NCBI GenBank assembly: GCA_903847285.1
Contig: CAINDH010000019.1
Location: 1-13,017, forward strand
Direction of reading: 5' to 3'
Source of the DNA: an uncultured Verrucomicrobia subdivision 3 bacterium
Lineage (GTDB): Bacteria; Verrucomicrobiota; Verrucomicrobiae; Limisphaerales; UBA11358
Length of the DNA: 13,017 nt
Shown here: positions 6,695 to 13,017 of the stretch, piece after piece
Position numbering within the stretch: the stretch's first letter is position 1
How the letters are laid out: every line of letters begins with the position of its first letter
Translations under genes and position numbers: made by a program
Notes under the pieces: generated by a model
What the model was told of the DNA's origin: nothing
The model's database searches: none
Seen by the model: only the letters and a program-made list of their open reading frames with translations

Positions 6695-7621
6695 TCAAAC
6701 CGGCTCGCCGATGACTTCAACTTCCGTGTGCAATTCAATCCCCCGCTCCGCCTTGGCCTTCGCTTTCAAAATCGAAATCAGTTCCAGCACGTCCTTCGCC
6801 GTCGCGCCACCGTCGTTCACCAGAAAATTTCCATGCTCTTGCGAAATGCGCGCCGCGCCAACCTTGGTGTTTTTCAAACCCAGCTCTTCAATCAAACGCC
6901 CCGCTGGTATCGTCACCGGATTCTTGAACATGCATCCTGCGCTCGGCGCTGCAGGCTGGGAATTCCAGCGTTTCTCGTTGTAAATCTTCATCCGCGCCTC
7001 GATTTCCTCGCGCGGCTGCGGCGTGCATTTGAAAACTGCCCCGAGCGCGATATGGTTTTTCAACGTCGCGCAACTGCGGTAGGTCACTGACATTTCGGCG
7101 GGCGTCAGTTCGTAGACATTGCCGGAAAAATCCATCACACGCACGGACTCGACGGCGCTGAACGTCTCGCCGCCCATCGCGCCCGCGTTCATGCGGAGCG
7201 CGCCGCCGATGCTGCCGGGAATGCCTTCGAGAAATTCCACACCCGTCAATCCATTGCGCTTAGCCTCAACGGCAACAGCCTTCTGCTTCGCACCCGCACC
7301 CGCGTGGATACGAACGCCGTCAATCGTCACGCGGGAAAATTCCGTCGACGCCAGACAGATCACTACGCCGCGAAACCCGCCGTCGCGCACGATCAAGTTT
7401 GAGCCGCGGCCAAGGATAAAAAACGCCACGCCACGCTCGCCACAACACTTCAACACCGATGCGAGATCGGCTTCATTTGAAGGTTCAACATAAACATCTG
7501 CGGGGCCACCGACGCGCAATGTGGTATGCTTCGCCATAGGCTCGGCGCGTTTAAGGAGCGAGGCAGGCGACAAGCGAGCGATTAATTCATCAACTATGGC
7601 TGGAGATTCGAGCATGGTCAT
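6695..7621 (-). CDS. murB: UDP-N-acetylenolpyruvoylglucosamine reductase MurB (type II-like)
   Basis: MurB reduces UDP-GlcNAc-enolpyruvate to UDP-MurNAc using FAD and NADPH, the second committed step of peptidoglycan synthesis in the cytoplasm. The 308 residues carry the FAD-binding motifs ILGRGSNLIVRDGG (69-82) and GIPGSIGGALRMNAGAMGGE (133-152), then YRS (181-183), SAGCMFKNP (227-235), GAARISQEHGNFLVN (255-269) and the catalytic Glu300 in LHTEVEVIG. The proton-donating residue, Ser in E. coli MurB, is Cys230 here. The ATG overlaps the murG stop as ATGA; a second ATG six bases on (MLESP) is an alternative start. murC, usually next to murB, is absent. The protein is of normal single-domain length, so there is no MurC fusion. 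Confidence 0.96.
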   Translation of the reverse strand: MTMLESPAIVDELIARLSPASLLKRAEPMAKHTTLRVGGPADVYVEPSNEADLASVLKCCGERGVAFFILGRGSNLIVRDGGFRGVVICLASTEFSRVTIDGVRIHAGAGAKQKAVAVEAKRNGLTGVEFLEGIPGSIGGALRMNAGAMGGETFSAVESVRVMDFSGNVYELTPAEMSVTYRSCATLKNHIALGAVFKCTPQPREEIEARMKIYNEKRWNSQPAAPSAGCMFKNPVTIPAGRLIEELGLKNTKVGAARISQEHGNFLVNDGGATAKDVLELISILKAKAKAERGIELHTEVEVIGEPV

Positions 7622-8784
7622 GCAACCGCCTTTAGTTTCACTTCACTTCTGGCTGTAAATTCAGCGGCCGAAGCGACTTTTTGATGAATCGATGACAAAA
7701 TATTTTCCGCAATCACCGCGGCTGCCTGTGGTGCGTGCCACTGCGCAAGCCCGGCTTTTATTTTGGAACGCACCGCCTCGTCGCTAACCAGTTCAAGCAA
7801 AACCTCCGCCACTTTTTCGGGCGAGGAAGTCTGGAGCAGTAATTTCGCCGCGCCCGTTTTTTGAAATGCCAGCGCATTGGTCAATTGATGTCCGTCAGCC
7901 GAAGTCGGGAGCGGCACGAGCGCGGACGGCAAGCGCATAGCCGCAATTTCCGCGAGCGATGACGCGCCGGAACGACTCACGCACGCGGTCGCTGCACCTA
8001 GCGCGAGATCCATTTCGGTCAGGAATGGTTTCACGACGGCCTTCAAGCTCAGTGCGGCGTAGGCGGATTTTACTTTTTCAAAATCACCAGTGCCGGTCAG
8101 GTGCAGCCATTGCCAGTTTTGTTTAACGAGCAGCGGCAGCGCGGCTAATATTAAATCGTTCAGCCCGCGCGCACCCTGACTGCCGCCAACGACAAGAATT
8201 GTGGGGCGCTCTGCATCCAAGCCCAGCGCGACGCGACTTTCGGCAGCATCTCTGATTTGGAATTGCGGGCGCACGGGCGTGCCGGTCAGTGTGACTTTCG
8301 GCGCTGCCTTGATACGCGCAGCGGCTTCGGGAAAACCGATGAAGGCCTCATCCACACACCACGCGAGAAATCGGTTGGCCTTGCCGGGAATGGTGTTCGA
8401 GTCGTGCAGGAAAGTTTTAATGCCCGTGTTCAGGTTCTTCGCGACGCAAACCGGCGGCGCACTAGTGAACCCACCCATCGCTAGAACGGCGGCAGGCTGG
8501 CGTTGTTTGAAAAACTTTGACGAAGCGCGCCACGATTGCCAAAACCTTTTGACGAAGGACAAATAATTCCGGTTCTGAAAACCGACTGCGGGGAGTGTGA
8601 AAATTTCAATGCCGGACGCGGCTTTCACCGCCTGCTGATCCACTTCCTTGGGTGAGATGAGCAGCGCGACAGCGCATCCACGCGCTTGCAACTCCTGCGC
8701 GACAGCGATGCCTGGAAATAGATGGCCACCCGTTCCGCCACAGGCGATGGCTATGAAGGGCTTGGTGGATTTGGGCGGAGTCAT
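7618..8784 (-). CDS. murG: UDP-GlcNAc:undecaprenyl-PP-MurNAc-pentapeptide GlcNAc transferase MurG
   Basis: MurG is a peripheral GT-B glycosyltransferase on the inner face of the membrane; it adds GlcNAc to lipid I to form lipid II. The 388 residues show the N-terminal glycine loop ACGGTGGHLFPGIAVA (14-29), MGGFTSAPP (103-111), HDSNTIPGKANR (127-138), the second glycine loop VVGGSQGARGLN (198-209), SRSGASSLAEIAA (270-282) and the donor-binding DGHQLTNA (297-304). The order and spacing are typical; the length is slightly above the usual 350-370 because of an extra C-terminal tail (about 365-388). It overlaps ftsW upstream and murB downstream, both as ATGA, so the three are translationally coupled. 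Confidence 0.96.
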   Translation of the reverse strand: MTPPKSTKPFIAIACGGTGGHLFPGIAVAQELQARGCAVALLISPKEVDQQAVKAASGIEIFTLPAVGFQNRNYLSFVKRFWQSWRASSKFFKQRQPAAVLAMGGFTSAPPVCVAKNLNTGIKTFLHDSNTIPGKANRFLAWCVDEAFIGFPEAAARIKAAPKVTLTGTPVRPQFQIRDAAESRVALGLDAERPTILVVGGSQGARGLNDLILAALPLLVKQNWQWLHLTGTGDFEKVKSAYAALSLKAVVKPFLTEMDLALGAATACVSRSGASSLAEIAAMRLPSALVPLPTSADGHQLTNALAFQKTGAAKLLLQTSSPEKVAEVLLELVSDEAVRSKIKAGLAQWHAPQAAAVIAENILSSIHQKVASAAEFTARSEVKLKAVA

Positions 8785-9944
8785 TTTCTCTTAGCCGCGA
8801 AGGGATTGTCATTTCCGGTGATGTCAGCGCCGTTCGTCGTGGAAATGTTACCGGGCACAGCCTGCCGCGCGACGCTGAATAAAATACCAACGCCCATGAG
8901 CATCGCCAGCAGACTACTGCCGCCGCAACTGATGAATGGCAACGCCAGGCCCTTGTTCGGAAATAAATCGGTGACAACGGCGATATTGATAATGGCCTGA
9001 AAACAAATCAGCGAGGACACGCCGAGCGCGAGTTGGGATCCGAACTGGTCGCGCGCATGCAATGAAATGTAAATGCCGATGACGCCGATGAGCAGAAACG
9101 CAATCACCACAAAGCCGGTGGCGGCAAGGCCAAGCTCTTCGCCGATGTTTGCAAAAATAAAATCGCTGTGGATGTAAGGCAGGAAGCCGAGTTTCTGTCG
9201 TCCATCGCCTAGGCCGAGACCCACTAAGCCGCCGGAACCAATGGCAATTTTCGCCTGCGTGGCCTGCAACGCGGTTCCGCTGGCATGGGCATCAGGATGC
9301 AACCACGCATTGATGCGTCCGCTGCGCATCCCGTCGTGAGCGATGGAAAAAGCCAGCGCTCCGGCGGCAAGTATACCCACAGGAATCAAATGCAGCCAGC
9401 GAACGCCACCGATTATCAACATCCAGCCCGTGACACCCGCCAGTAAAATCGTGGTGCCGCGATCCGGCTCAATGAAAATTAATCCAAGCGCCACGCCGAT
9501 GATGGCTCCGGGATAAATGATGCCGCGCAGAAATGTTTTCATCTTCCGTTGAGAACGATCCACATACCACGCGACGATGATGATGAGGCCGAGTTTGACC
9601 AGTTCCGACGGCTGTAGCGTCGCACCCGGCAAACGAATCCAGCGCCGGGCACCGTTGAGTTTCATGCCAAGGTGCGGCACAAATACCAGCACTGCGAGCA
9701 CCAGCGTGCCGATGAAAATCGGCCACGCCATTTTTTTCAACCACTGGTAATCCAACGCGGTAATAATGGCACAAGCGATGATTCCTAGGACGCACCACAC
9801 CACTTGCATCTGGAGCATCTTGGCGCCGACTTCGATGTTCGTATTCTTGACCATCATCACCATGCTTGAGCTGTAAAGCATCACCAAGCCCAGCGCGAGC
9901 AGGCCGGCGACGCAAAACGCCAAGGTGGTGAGAGCAAGTTTCAT
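8781..9944 (-). CDS. ftsW: SEDS peptidoglycan glycosyltransferase FtsW
   Basis: FtsW is the polytopic SEDS enzyme that polymerises lipid II at the septum together with a class B penicillin-binding protein. The 387 residues contain about ten hydrophobic segments and the SEDS motifs NGARRWI (97-103), QPSELVKL (111-118), EPDRGTTILL (159-168), GLGDGRQKLGFLP (244-256), HSDFIFANIGEELG (259-272) and LPFISCGGSSLLA (335-347). Asp261 corresponds to the residue required for catalysis in RodA and FtsW. A hydrophilic tail of about 25 residues ends the protein. FtsW rather than RodA is chosen because of the cluster and the adjacent murG. The upstream gap of 175 bp contains a strong hairpin, so ftsW may head a new transcription unit, although no convincing promoter was found there. 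Confidence 0.95.
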   Translation of the reverse strand: MKLALTTLAFCVAGLLALGLVMLYSSSMVMMVKNTNIEVGAKMLQMQVVWCVLGIIACAIITALDYQWLKKMAWPIFIGTLVLAVLVFVPHLGMKLNGARRWIRLPGATLQPSELVKLGLIIIVAWYVDRSQRKMKTFLRGIIYPGAIIGVALGLIFIEPDRGTTILLAGVTGWMLIIGGVRWLHLIPVGILAAGALAFSIAHDGMRSGRINAWLHPDAHASGTALQATQAKIAIGSGGLVGLGLGDGRQKLGFLPYIHSDFIFANIGEELGLAATGFVVIAFLLIGVIGIYISLHARDQFGSQLALGVSSLICFQAIINIAVVTDLFPNKGLALPFISCGGSSLLAMLMGVGILFSVARQAVPGNISTTNGADITGNDNPFAAKRK

Positions 9945-10080
9945 TTACGCTTCGGAAAAAATTGAAAAATCCGGTGAGTCCCGACTAACGGGAACGTCAC
10001 TCGGTCTTGCGCCCACTTTTGAGGAGGGAAAGCGGACGCAATTACCAACAACGATCAAATCCAACACTAAACCATTACTT

Positions 10081-10110
10081 GGACGGCGGCGGAATTTTCC
10101 GCCGCCGTCC
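10081..10110. terminator. Perfect GC-rich 14-bp hairpin after the LysM gene, possible terminator or mRNA-stabilising structure
   Basis: GGACGGCGGCGGAA and its exact complement TTCCGCCGCCGTCC are separated by two bases; in practice this is a 12-bp GC-rich stem with a 6-base loop. It starts 9 bases past the stop of the LysM gene on the minus strand. No T-run follows on the minus strand (AAGTAATGG), so it is not a textbook intrinsic terminator. It may still attenuate read-through into ftsW or protect the 3' end of the upstream message. Confidence 0.5.
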
Positions 10111-10119
10111 ACGAACAAA

Positions 10120-10869
10120 TTACTTAACCGGGGCCGGAGCCGGAGCGGGCATGGACAACGGCGGCGCCACCGCAGGCGCGGGGTCAACGATAAGCGGTGA
10201 AGCCTTTTCGACAGTCACCGGCAGCTTGAGCTTTTGGTTCACCTTGATCTTGGTCGTGGTGAGGTGATTAGCGGCTTGCAACGCTTTGACCGTGGTGCCG
10301 TGTTTTTTGGCAATGGTCGTGAGCGTGTCACCCGTTTTCACCGTGTAAGCTTCGCCCGAAGTGGATTCAACTCCAGCCACCGGAGCAGAATTTGCCGCTG
10401 CCGAAGCCGGAGCCGCCGAAGCTGTCGCCGCCGGGATGGTAATTTTTTGTTTCAACTTGAGGTGCTTGGAATCCACACCGGGATTTGCGGCTTGCAAATC
10501 TTTGAGCGAAACGTGATGCGCCTTGGCAATCGTGGTGAGCGTGTCGCCCTTGACCACGAGATATTCAGAACCGGGAACGGTTTCAGCCACCGGCGGCACG
10601 ATGACCGGCGGCGGATTCGTCGGCAACACAAACACATTGGTGTCCACGACTGGCGGATTGGTGTCCGTCATCGTTGGCGTGTTCGTTGGGATTTCCGGCA
10701 TCGGATTTTCCACCGGCGTCTCACGTTTACAACCCTGGATGAGCATGGCCACAAGGCTCAAGCTGCTCACGGCGATCACACAGAACACGCCGAGCTTGAG
10801 GCGTGAGCGGCGCGCGCTTTGTTGTTCGAGCAGCGAGCCTTTGGGCAAGAATGGATTCGGGTTGGTCAT
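10120..10869 (-). CDS. Membrane-anchored protein with two LysM domains
   Basis: LysM domains bind GlcNAc-containing glycans such as peptidoglycan. From the ATG at 10869 the protein has 249 residues. A basic N-terminal tail (RRSRLK near 21) precedes a hydrophobic segment (about 25-44) ending in IQGC, which resembles a lipobox; it could be a signal anchor or a lipoprotein signal. A Pro/Thr-rich linker leads to LysM 1 (about 102-145, YLVVKGDTLTTIAKAH) and, after an Ala/Ser-rich linker, LysM 2 (about 174-216, YTVKTGDTLTTIAKKH). A Pro/Ala-rich tail ends it. No catalytic domain is present. A longer frame to 10950 would need a TTG start and adds a low-complexity stretch, so it was not used. The gene occupies the place where murD usually stands. 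Its likely job is to bind or organise cell wall at the division site; that is inference from domains and context. Confidence 0.88.
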   Translation of the reverse strand: MTNPNPFLPKGSLLEQQSARRSRLKLGVFCVIAVSSLSLVAMLIQGCKRETPVENPMPEIPTNTPTMTDTNPPVVDTNVFVLPTNPPPVIVPPVAETVPGSEYLVVKGDTLTTIAKAHHVSLKDLQAANPGVDSKHLKLKQKITIPAATASAAPASAAANSAPVAGVESTSGEAYTVKTGDTLTTIAKKHGTTVKALQAANHLTTTKIKVNQKLKLPVTVEKASPLIVDPAPAVAPPLSMPAPAPAPVK

Positions 10870-11155
10870 AATTTTTGGTGGCGCGGGTGCGGCCGTTGTT
10901 TGAGGTGTTTTTTGGTTTTTGATTTTTGCGCCGCGAAATTTTTCCCTCAAAAAAACTTCGTGACGTGTAAATTAATTTTGGTTTTGGGTGGAGTGAATCC
11001 GTCGCGGAAATGACTAACAGAAAGATGAAACTCTGCGAATAAACCGCCAGTCGTTGCGCGCCGTGCTGCTTCCGGTGAAAAAATTAGCAACCGCGCGCTT
11101 TTCCTGCAAGCAGCAAAGCGATTTTCAATGATGTTTTTTGAGCAATTCATTTTCT
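10870..11155 (-). other. Spacer between mraY and the LysM gene, no supported gene
   Basis: This is the longest non-coding stretch in the cluster. It is AT-richer than the genes around it. A frame running through it from inside mraY (11204-10947) has no family features and no ribosome site. Two weak promoter-like arrangements face the LysM gene: TTGCAG, 17 bases, TAATTT (about 11109-11081), and TTCACT, 17 bases, TAATTT (about 10997-10969). Each box matches consensus in only 3-4 of 6 positions, so a promoter here is plausible but unproven. Confidence 0.3.
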
Positions 11156-12340
11156 TCAACGCAGCTTCAACGTGGCGAACGCGATGACCGCGCACAGCAC
11201 ACACAGGATGTAGAACCGAGTCACTACCTGCGACTCATACCAGCCTTTCTTCTCAAAGTGATGATGGATCGGTGACATCAGAAAAATCCGCTGTCCCGTG
11301 CCGGTTTTGAGTCGAGTGTATTTAAACCAGCCCTTCTGCAAAATCACTGAAGTTGCCTCCATCACGAACACCCCACCCGCAATAACCAGCACGAACGGCT
11401 GGTGAATCAACACCGCCACGATGCCAAACGCGCCACCGAGCGCCAGCGAGCCGGTATCGCCCATGAATACTTGTGCCGGATGGCAGTTGAACCATAAAAA
11501 TCCCAGCCCCGCGCCGAGCAACGCCGCGCAAAAGACCGTCAGTTCGCCTGCACCAGGCACATACGGGATTTGCAGATACGTCGCCAACTTGATGTTGCCC
11601 GCGAGATAGGTGAACACCAGAAATACAAACCCCGTGATGAGCGTGCAGCCGATAGCGAGGCCGTCGAGGCCATCGGTAAGGTTTACCGCGTTCGAGCTGC
11701 CGACGATGGCCAGCATCACAATCACCACGCCGACTACCGCGCCGACGTGCAATGGGTATTTGTAAAACGGAACCATCAACGTCGAAACCAGATTGCTATG
11801 CCAAACGCTCTTGCTGCCGAGCAAGTGCAACTCACTTTTCTCCGGCCAGTTCAAAAGATAAATCCCGACGAACGCGGCCAGCGCGAATTGCACGATCAAC
11901 TTCACGCGCGGTGGAGTGCCGCCGCCGGTCTGCTTCAAAATTTTCGCGTAGTCGTCGTAGAAGCCGAGACCCGACAAGACCAGCACCGAGAGCATCGTCA
12001 GTTCCACGAGCGGATTCCACTGCGCCCAGAGCATCGTCGAGAACAGCAGCGACGTGATGATGAGCACCCCGCCCATCGTCGGCGTGCCTTTCTTGCTCAA
12101 GATGCGCGTCTTGAAATCGCCGGCTTCCTCGGCGCGATCCACGTATTCCTGACCGAACTTCATCTCCTTCAACTTGCGGATGATGTAAGGCCCAAGGCAC
12201 AAGCTCAACACCAGCGCCGTGAGCGCCGCGCCCGCGCTACGCACGGTGATGTATTTGAACAGGCGCAAAAACGCTAGCCGCGATTCCCAGTCGCTGCCAT
12301 GCGCCCATTCCAAAATCCGTTGGCTGAAATAATAAAGCAT
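11156..12340 (-). CDS. mraY: Phospho-N-acetylmuramoyl-pentapeptide transferase MraY
   Basis: MraY is the integral membrane enzyme that transfers phospho-MurNAc-pentapeptide from UDP to undecaprenyl phosphate, forming lipid I. The 394 residues include the family motifs KKGTPTMGG (83-91), GFYDDYAK (126-133) with the DD pair (129-130), NLTDGLDGLA (220-229), FMGDTGSLALGG (292-303) with Asp295, and MSPIHHHFEKKGW (355-367). About ten transmembrane segments are evident. The length is slightly above the usual 360, mainly because of a hydrophilic stretch near 165-185 (WPEKSELHLLGSKSVW). The ATG follows the small upstream ORF by 23 bases and has no clear Shine-Dalgarno sequence. Confidence 0.97.
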   Translation of the reverse strand: MLYYFSQRILEWAHGSDWESRLAFLRLFKYITVRSAGAALTALVLSLCLGPYIIRKLKEMKFGQEYVDRAEEAGDFKTRILSKKGTPTMGGVLIITSLLFSTMLWAQWNPLVELTMLSVLVLSGLGFYDDYAKILKQTGGGTPPRVKLIVQFALAAFVGIYLLNWPEKSELHLLGSKSVWHSNLVSTLMVPFYKYPLHVGAVVGVVIVMLAIVGSSNAVNLTDGLDGLAIGCTLITGFVFLVFTYLAGNIKLATYLQIPYVPGAGELTVFCAALLGAGLGFLWFNCHPAQVFMGDTGSLALGGAFGIVAVLIHQPFVLVIAGGVFVMEATSVILQKGWFKYTRLKTGTGQRIFLMSPIHHHFEKKGWYESQVVTRFYILCVLCAVIAFATLKLR

Positions 12341-12363
12341 TTAGTTTTTGAGCAAGGCCGCCT

Positions 12364-12615
12364 TCACTTTATTGACGACTCTCGAATTTCTCCCAGCAAA
12401 TGACTCAAGCTGGCCTGCGCGGCTCTTGCACTTTCAATCAACATCTGTGCTGAGCGGATCATTTCTGCTTCGTCCTCGATGTCTGCAAAAGCTCCACCGG
12501 ACCGGCAAGCGGAAACGCCTGCACCTGCTGGATTGAACTTTTCAAAGTAGTGTTTCAGGGGGATCAAGCCGGGATAATTACTCCCCACTTGCAACCGGTT
12601 CATCTGAATATTCAT
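12364..12615 (-). CDS. Small hypothetical protein between murF and mraY
   Basis: An 83-residue frame lies between murF (stop 6 bases upstream) and mraY (23 bases downstream), same strand. The predicted protein is soluble. It begins MNIQMNRLQVGSNYPGLIP, has a Gly/Ala-rich middle (AGAGVSACRSGGAF), and then a long, probably helical, acidic stretch (about 45-80: DIEDEAEM, AQMLIESARAAQASLSHLL). I do not recognise the family. No Shine-Dalgarno sequence precedes the ATG, and an in-frame ATG at 12603 is an alternative start. Only about half of its codons end in G or C, visibly fewer than in the flanking genes, so it may be recently acquired or weakly expressed. Its tight fit between two genes and open frame favour a real gene; the function is unknown. 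Confidence 0.55.
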   Translation of the reverse strand: MNIQMNRLQVGSNYPGLIPLKHYFEKFNPAGAGVSACRSGGAFADIEDEAEMIRSAQMLIESARAAQASLSHLLGEIRESSIK

Positions 12616-12621
12616 GGTCGT

Positions 12622-13017
12622 TTATTTTTCTGATTTCAAAGTTTCAGCGATCCGTTCCAACCGCGACGAGCGCGACGCCTTCAACAGCACAACATCGCCC
12701 GGCTTCAAAAAGTTGTTCATCACCTTCATCGCTGCCTCCACATCGGTGAATTCAATCACTCGTGGCAGACCCGCATCGCGCGCCGCCTTGGCCGTGGCCG
12801 CCGAATTTTTCCCGACCGTGAACAACTGCCCGATCTTCAATTCTGCCGCAAATTTCCCAATCTCGATGTGCGCTGACTCGGTCTGCGCGCCGAGTTCCGC
12901 CATGTCGCCGAGGATGGCAACGCGCCGCCCTTGCAGCGGCAGACCGCACAAGGTCTCCAGCGCCGCCCGCATCGAATCCGCATTCGCGTTGTAGCAATCT
13001 TCCAGCACACGCACCCC
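12622..13017 (-). CDS. murF: UDP-MurNAc-tripeptide:D-alanyl-D-alanine ligase MurF, C-terminal part only
   Basis: MurF adds D-Ala-D-Ala to UDP-MurNAc-tripeptide, completing the cytoplasmic precursor that MraY uses. The last 131 residues are present; the gene continues beyond the right edge. The visible part is the C-terminal Mur ligase domain, opening with VLEDCYNANADSMRAAL, the characteristic MurF form of this motif, then GRRVAILGDMAELG and, near the end, GDVVLLKASRSSRLE. These are normal for MurF. The stop (12624-12622) is 6 bases from the next start codon. The substrate D-Ala-D-Ala is made by ddl in the same cluster. Confidence 0.95.
   Translation of the reverse strand, partial: GVRVLEDCYNANADSMRAALETLCGLPLQGRRVAILGDMAELGAQTESAHIEIGKFAAELKIGQLFTVGKNSAATAKAARDAGLPRVIEFTDVEAAMKVMNNFLKPGDVVLLKASRSSRLERIAETLKSEK

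Noticed and set aside
6695..8784. Possibility that murC is fused to murB or murG
   Set aside because: Both proteins have single-enzyme length, and neither contains a Mur ligase ATP-binding motif.
9979..9993. Small inverted repeat TCCCG-5-CGGGA upstream of ftsW
   Set aside because: A 5-bp stem is expected by chance at this GC content; the nearby T-rich stretch is too far away to make a terminator.
10870..10950. N-terminal extension of the LysM protein from a TTG codon
   Set aside because: It adds a low-complexity Lys/Thr/Ala/Pro stretch before the clear MTNPNPFLPKGS start and would need a rare start codon.
10947..11204. An 85-residue minus-strand frame covering the mraY-LysM spacer
   Set aside because: It begins inside mraY, has no ribosome site or recognisable domain, and its composition is erratic; treated as non-coding.
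11570..12277. A 235-residue open frame on the plus strand
   Set aside because: It lies entirely opposite mraY, is rich in Arg, Gln and His as expected of an antisense reading of a GC-rich gene, and has no family motifs.
1..13017. CRISPR array, tRNA or rRNA genes
   Set aside because: No regularly spaced repeat array and no tRNA- or rRNA-like sequence was seen on either strand; the longest non-coding gap is 286 bp.

Overview
The window is a large part of a bacterial division and cell wall (dcw) cluster, nearly all on the minus strand, so the biological order runs from high to low coordinates. The organism is most likely a free-living member of the Verrucomicrobiota, probably near the Pedosphaera/Limisphaerales lineages. 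The reasons are the moderately high GC, the gene order, a very divergent FtsZ, a LysM gene inside the cluster, and an ECF sigma/membrane protein pair of the kind common in that group. The assignment is inferred from gene content and was not tested by a search.

In transcription order: the 3' end of murF enters from the right edge (13017-12622). A small unrecognised ORF (12615-12364) follows, then mraY (12340-11156), a spacer of 286 bp, and a gene for a membrane-anchored protein with two LysM domains (10869-10120). A strong perfect hairpin lies just after that gene. Next come ftsW (9944-8781), murG (8784-7618) and murB (7621-6695), joined by 4-base ATGA overlaps. A vapBC-type toxin-antitoxin pair (6648-6005) sits between murB and ddl, and its toxin stop overlaps the ddl start by 4 bases. 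The series then continues ddl (6008-5106), ftsQ (5097-4126), ftsA (4133-2907) and ftsZ (2902-1694). murD and murC, usually placed between mraY and ftsW and between murG and murB, are absent from those places.

Downstream of ftsZ is a separate same-strand pair: an ECF sigma factor (1534-1022) overlapping by 4 bases a single-pass membrane protein that is probably its anti-sigma partner (1025-258). A good match to an ECF-type promoter lies just upstream of the sigma gene. The left edge holds the C-terminal tail of an IS3-family transposase on the plus strand (1-101) and a possible right end of that element.

The core genes act together. MurF and MraY complete and lipid-link the peptidoglycan precursor, MurG makes lipid II, FtsW polymerises it at the septum, MurB and Ddl supply cytoplasmic precursors, and FtsQ, FtsA and FtsZ build the division site. 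The points most worth a second look are: the FtsZ, whose nucleotide-binding and catalytic loops are eroded while its FtsA-binding tail is intact; the toxin-antitoxin module translationally linked to ddl; and the module's apparent leaderless promoter covered by three TTGCG repeats spaced 11 bp apart.
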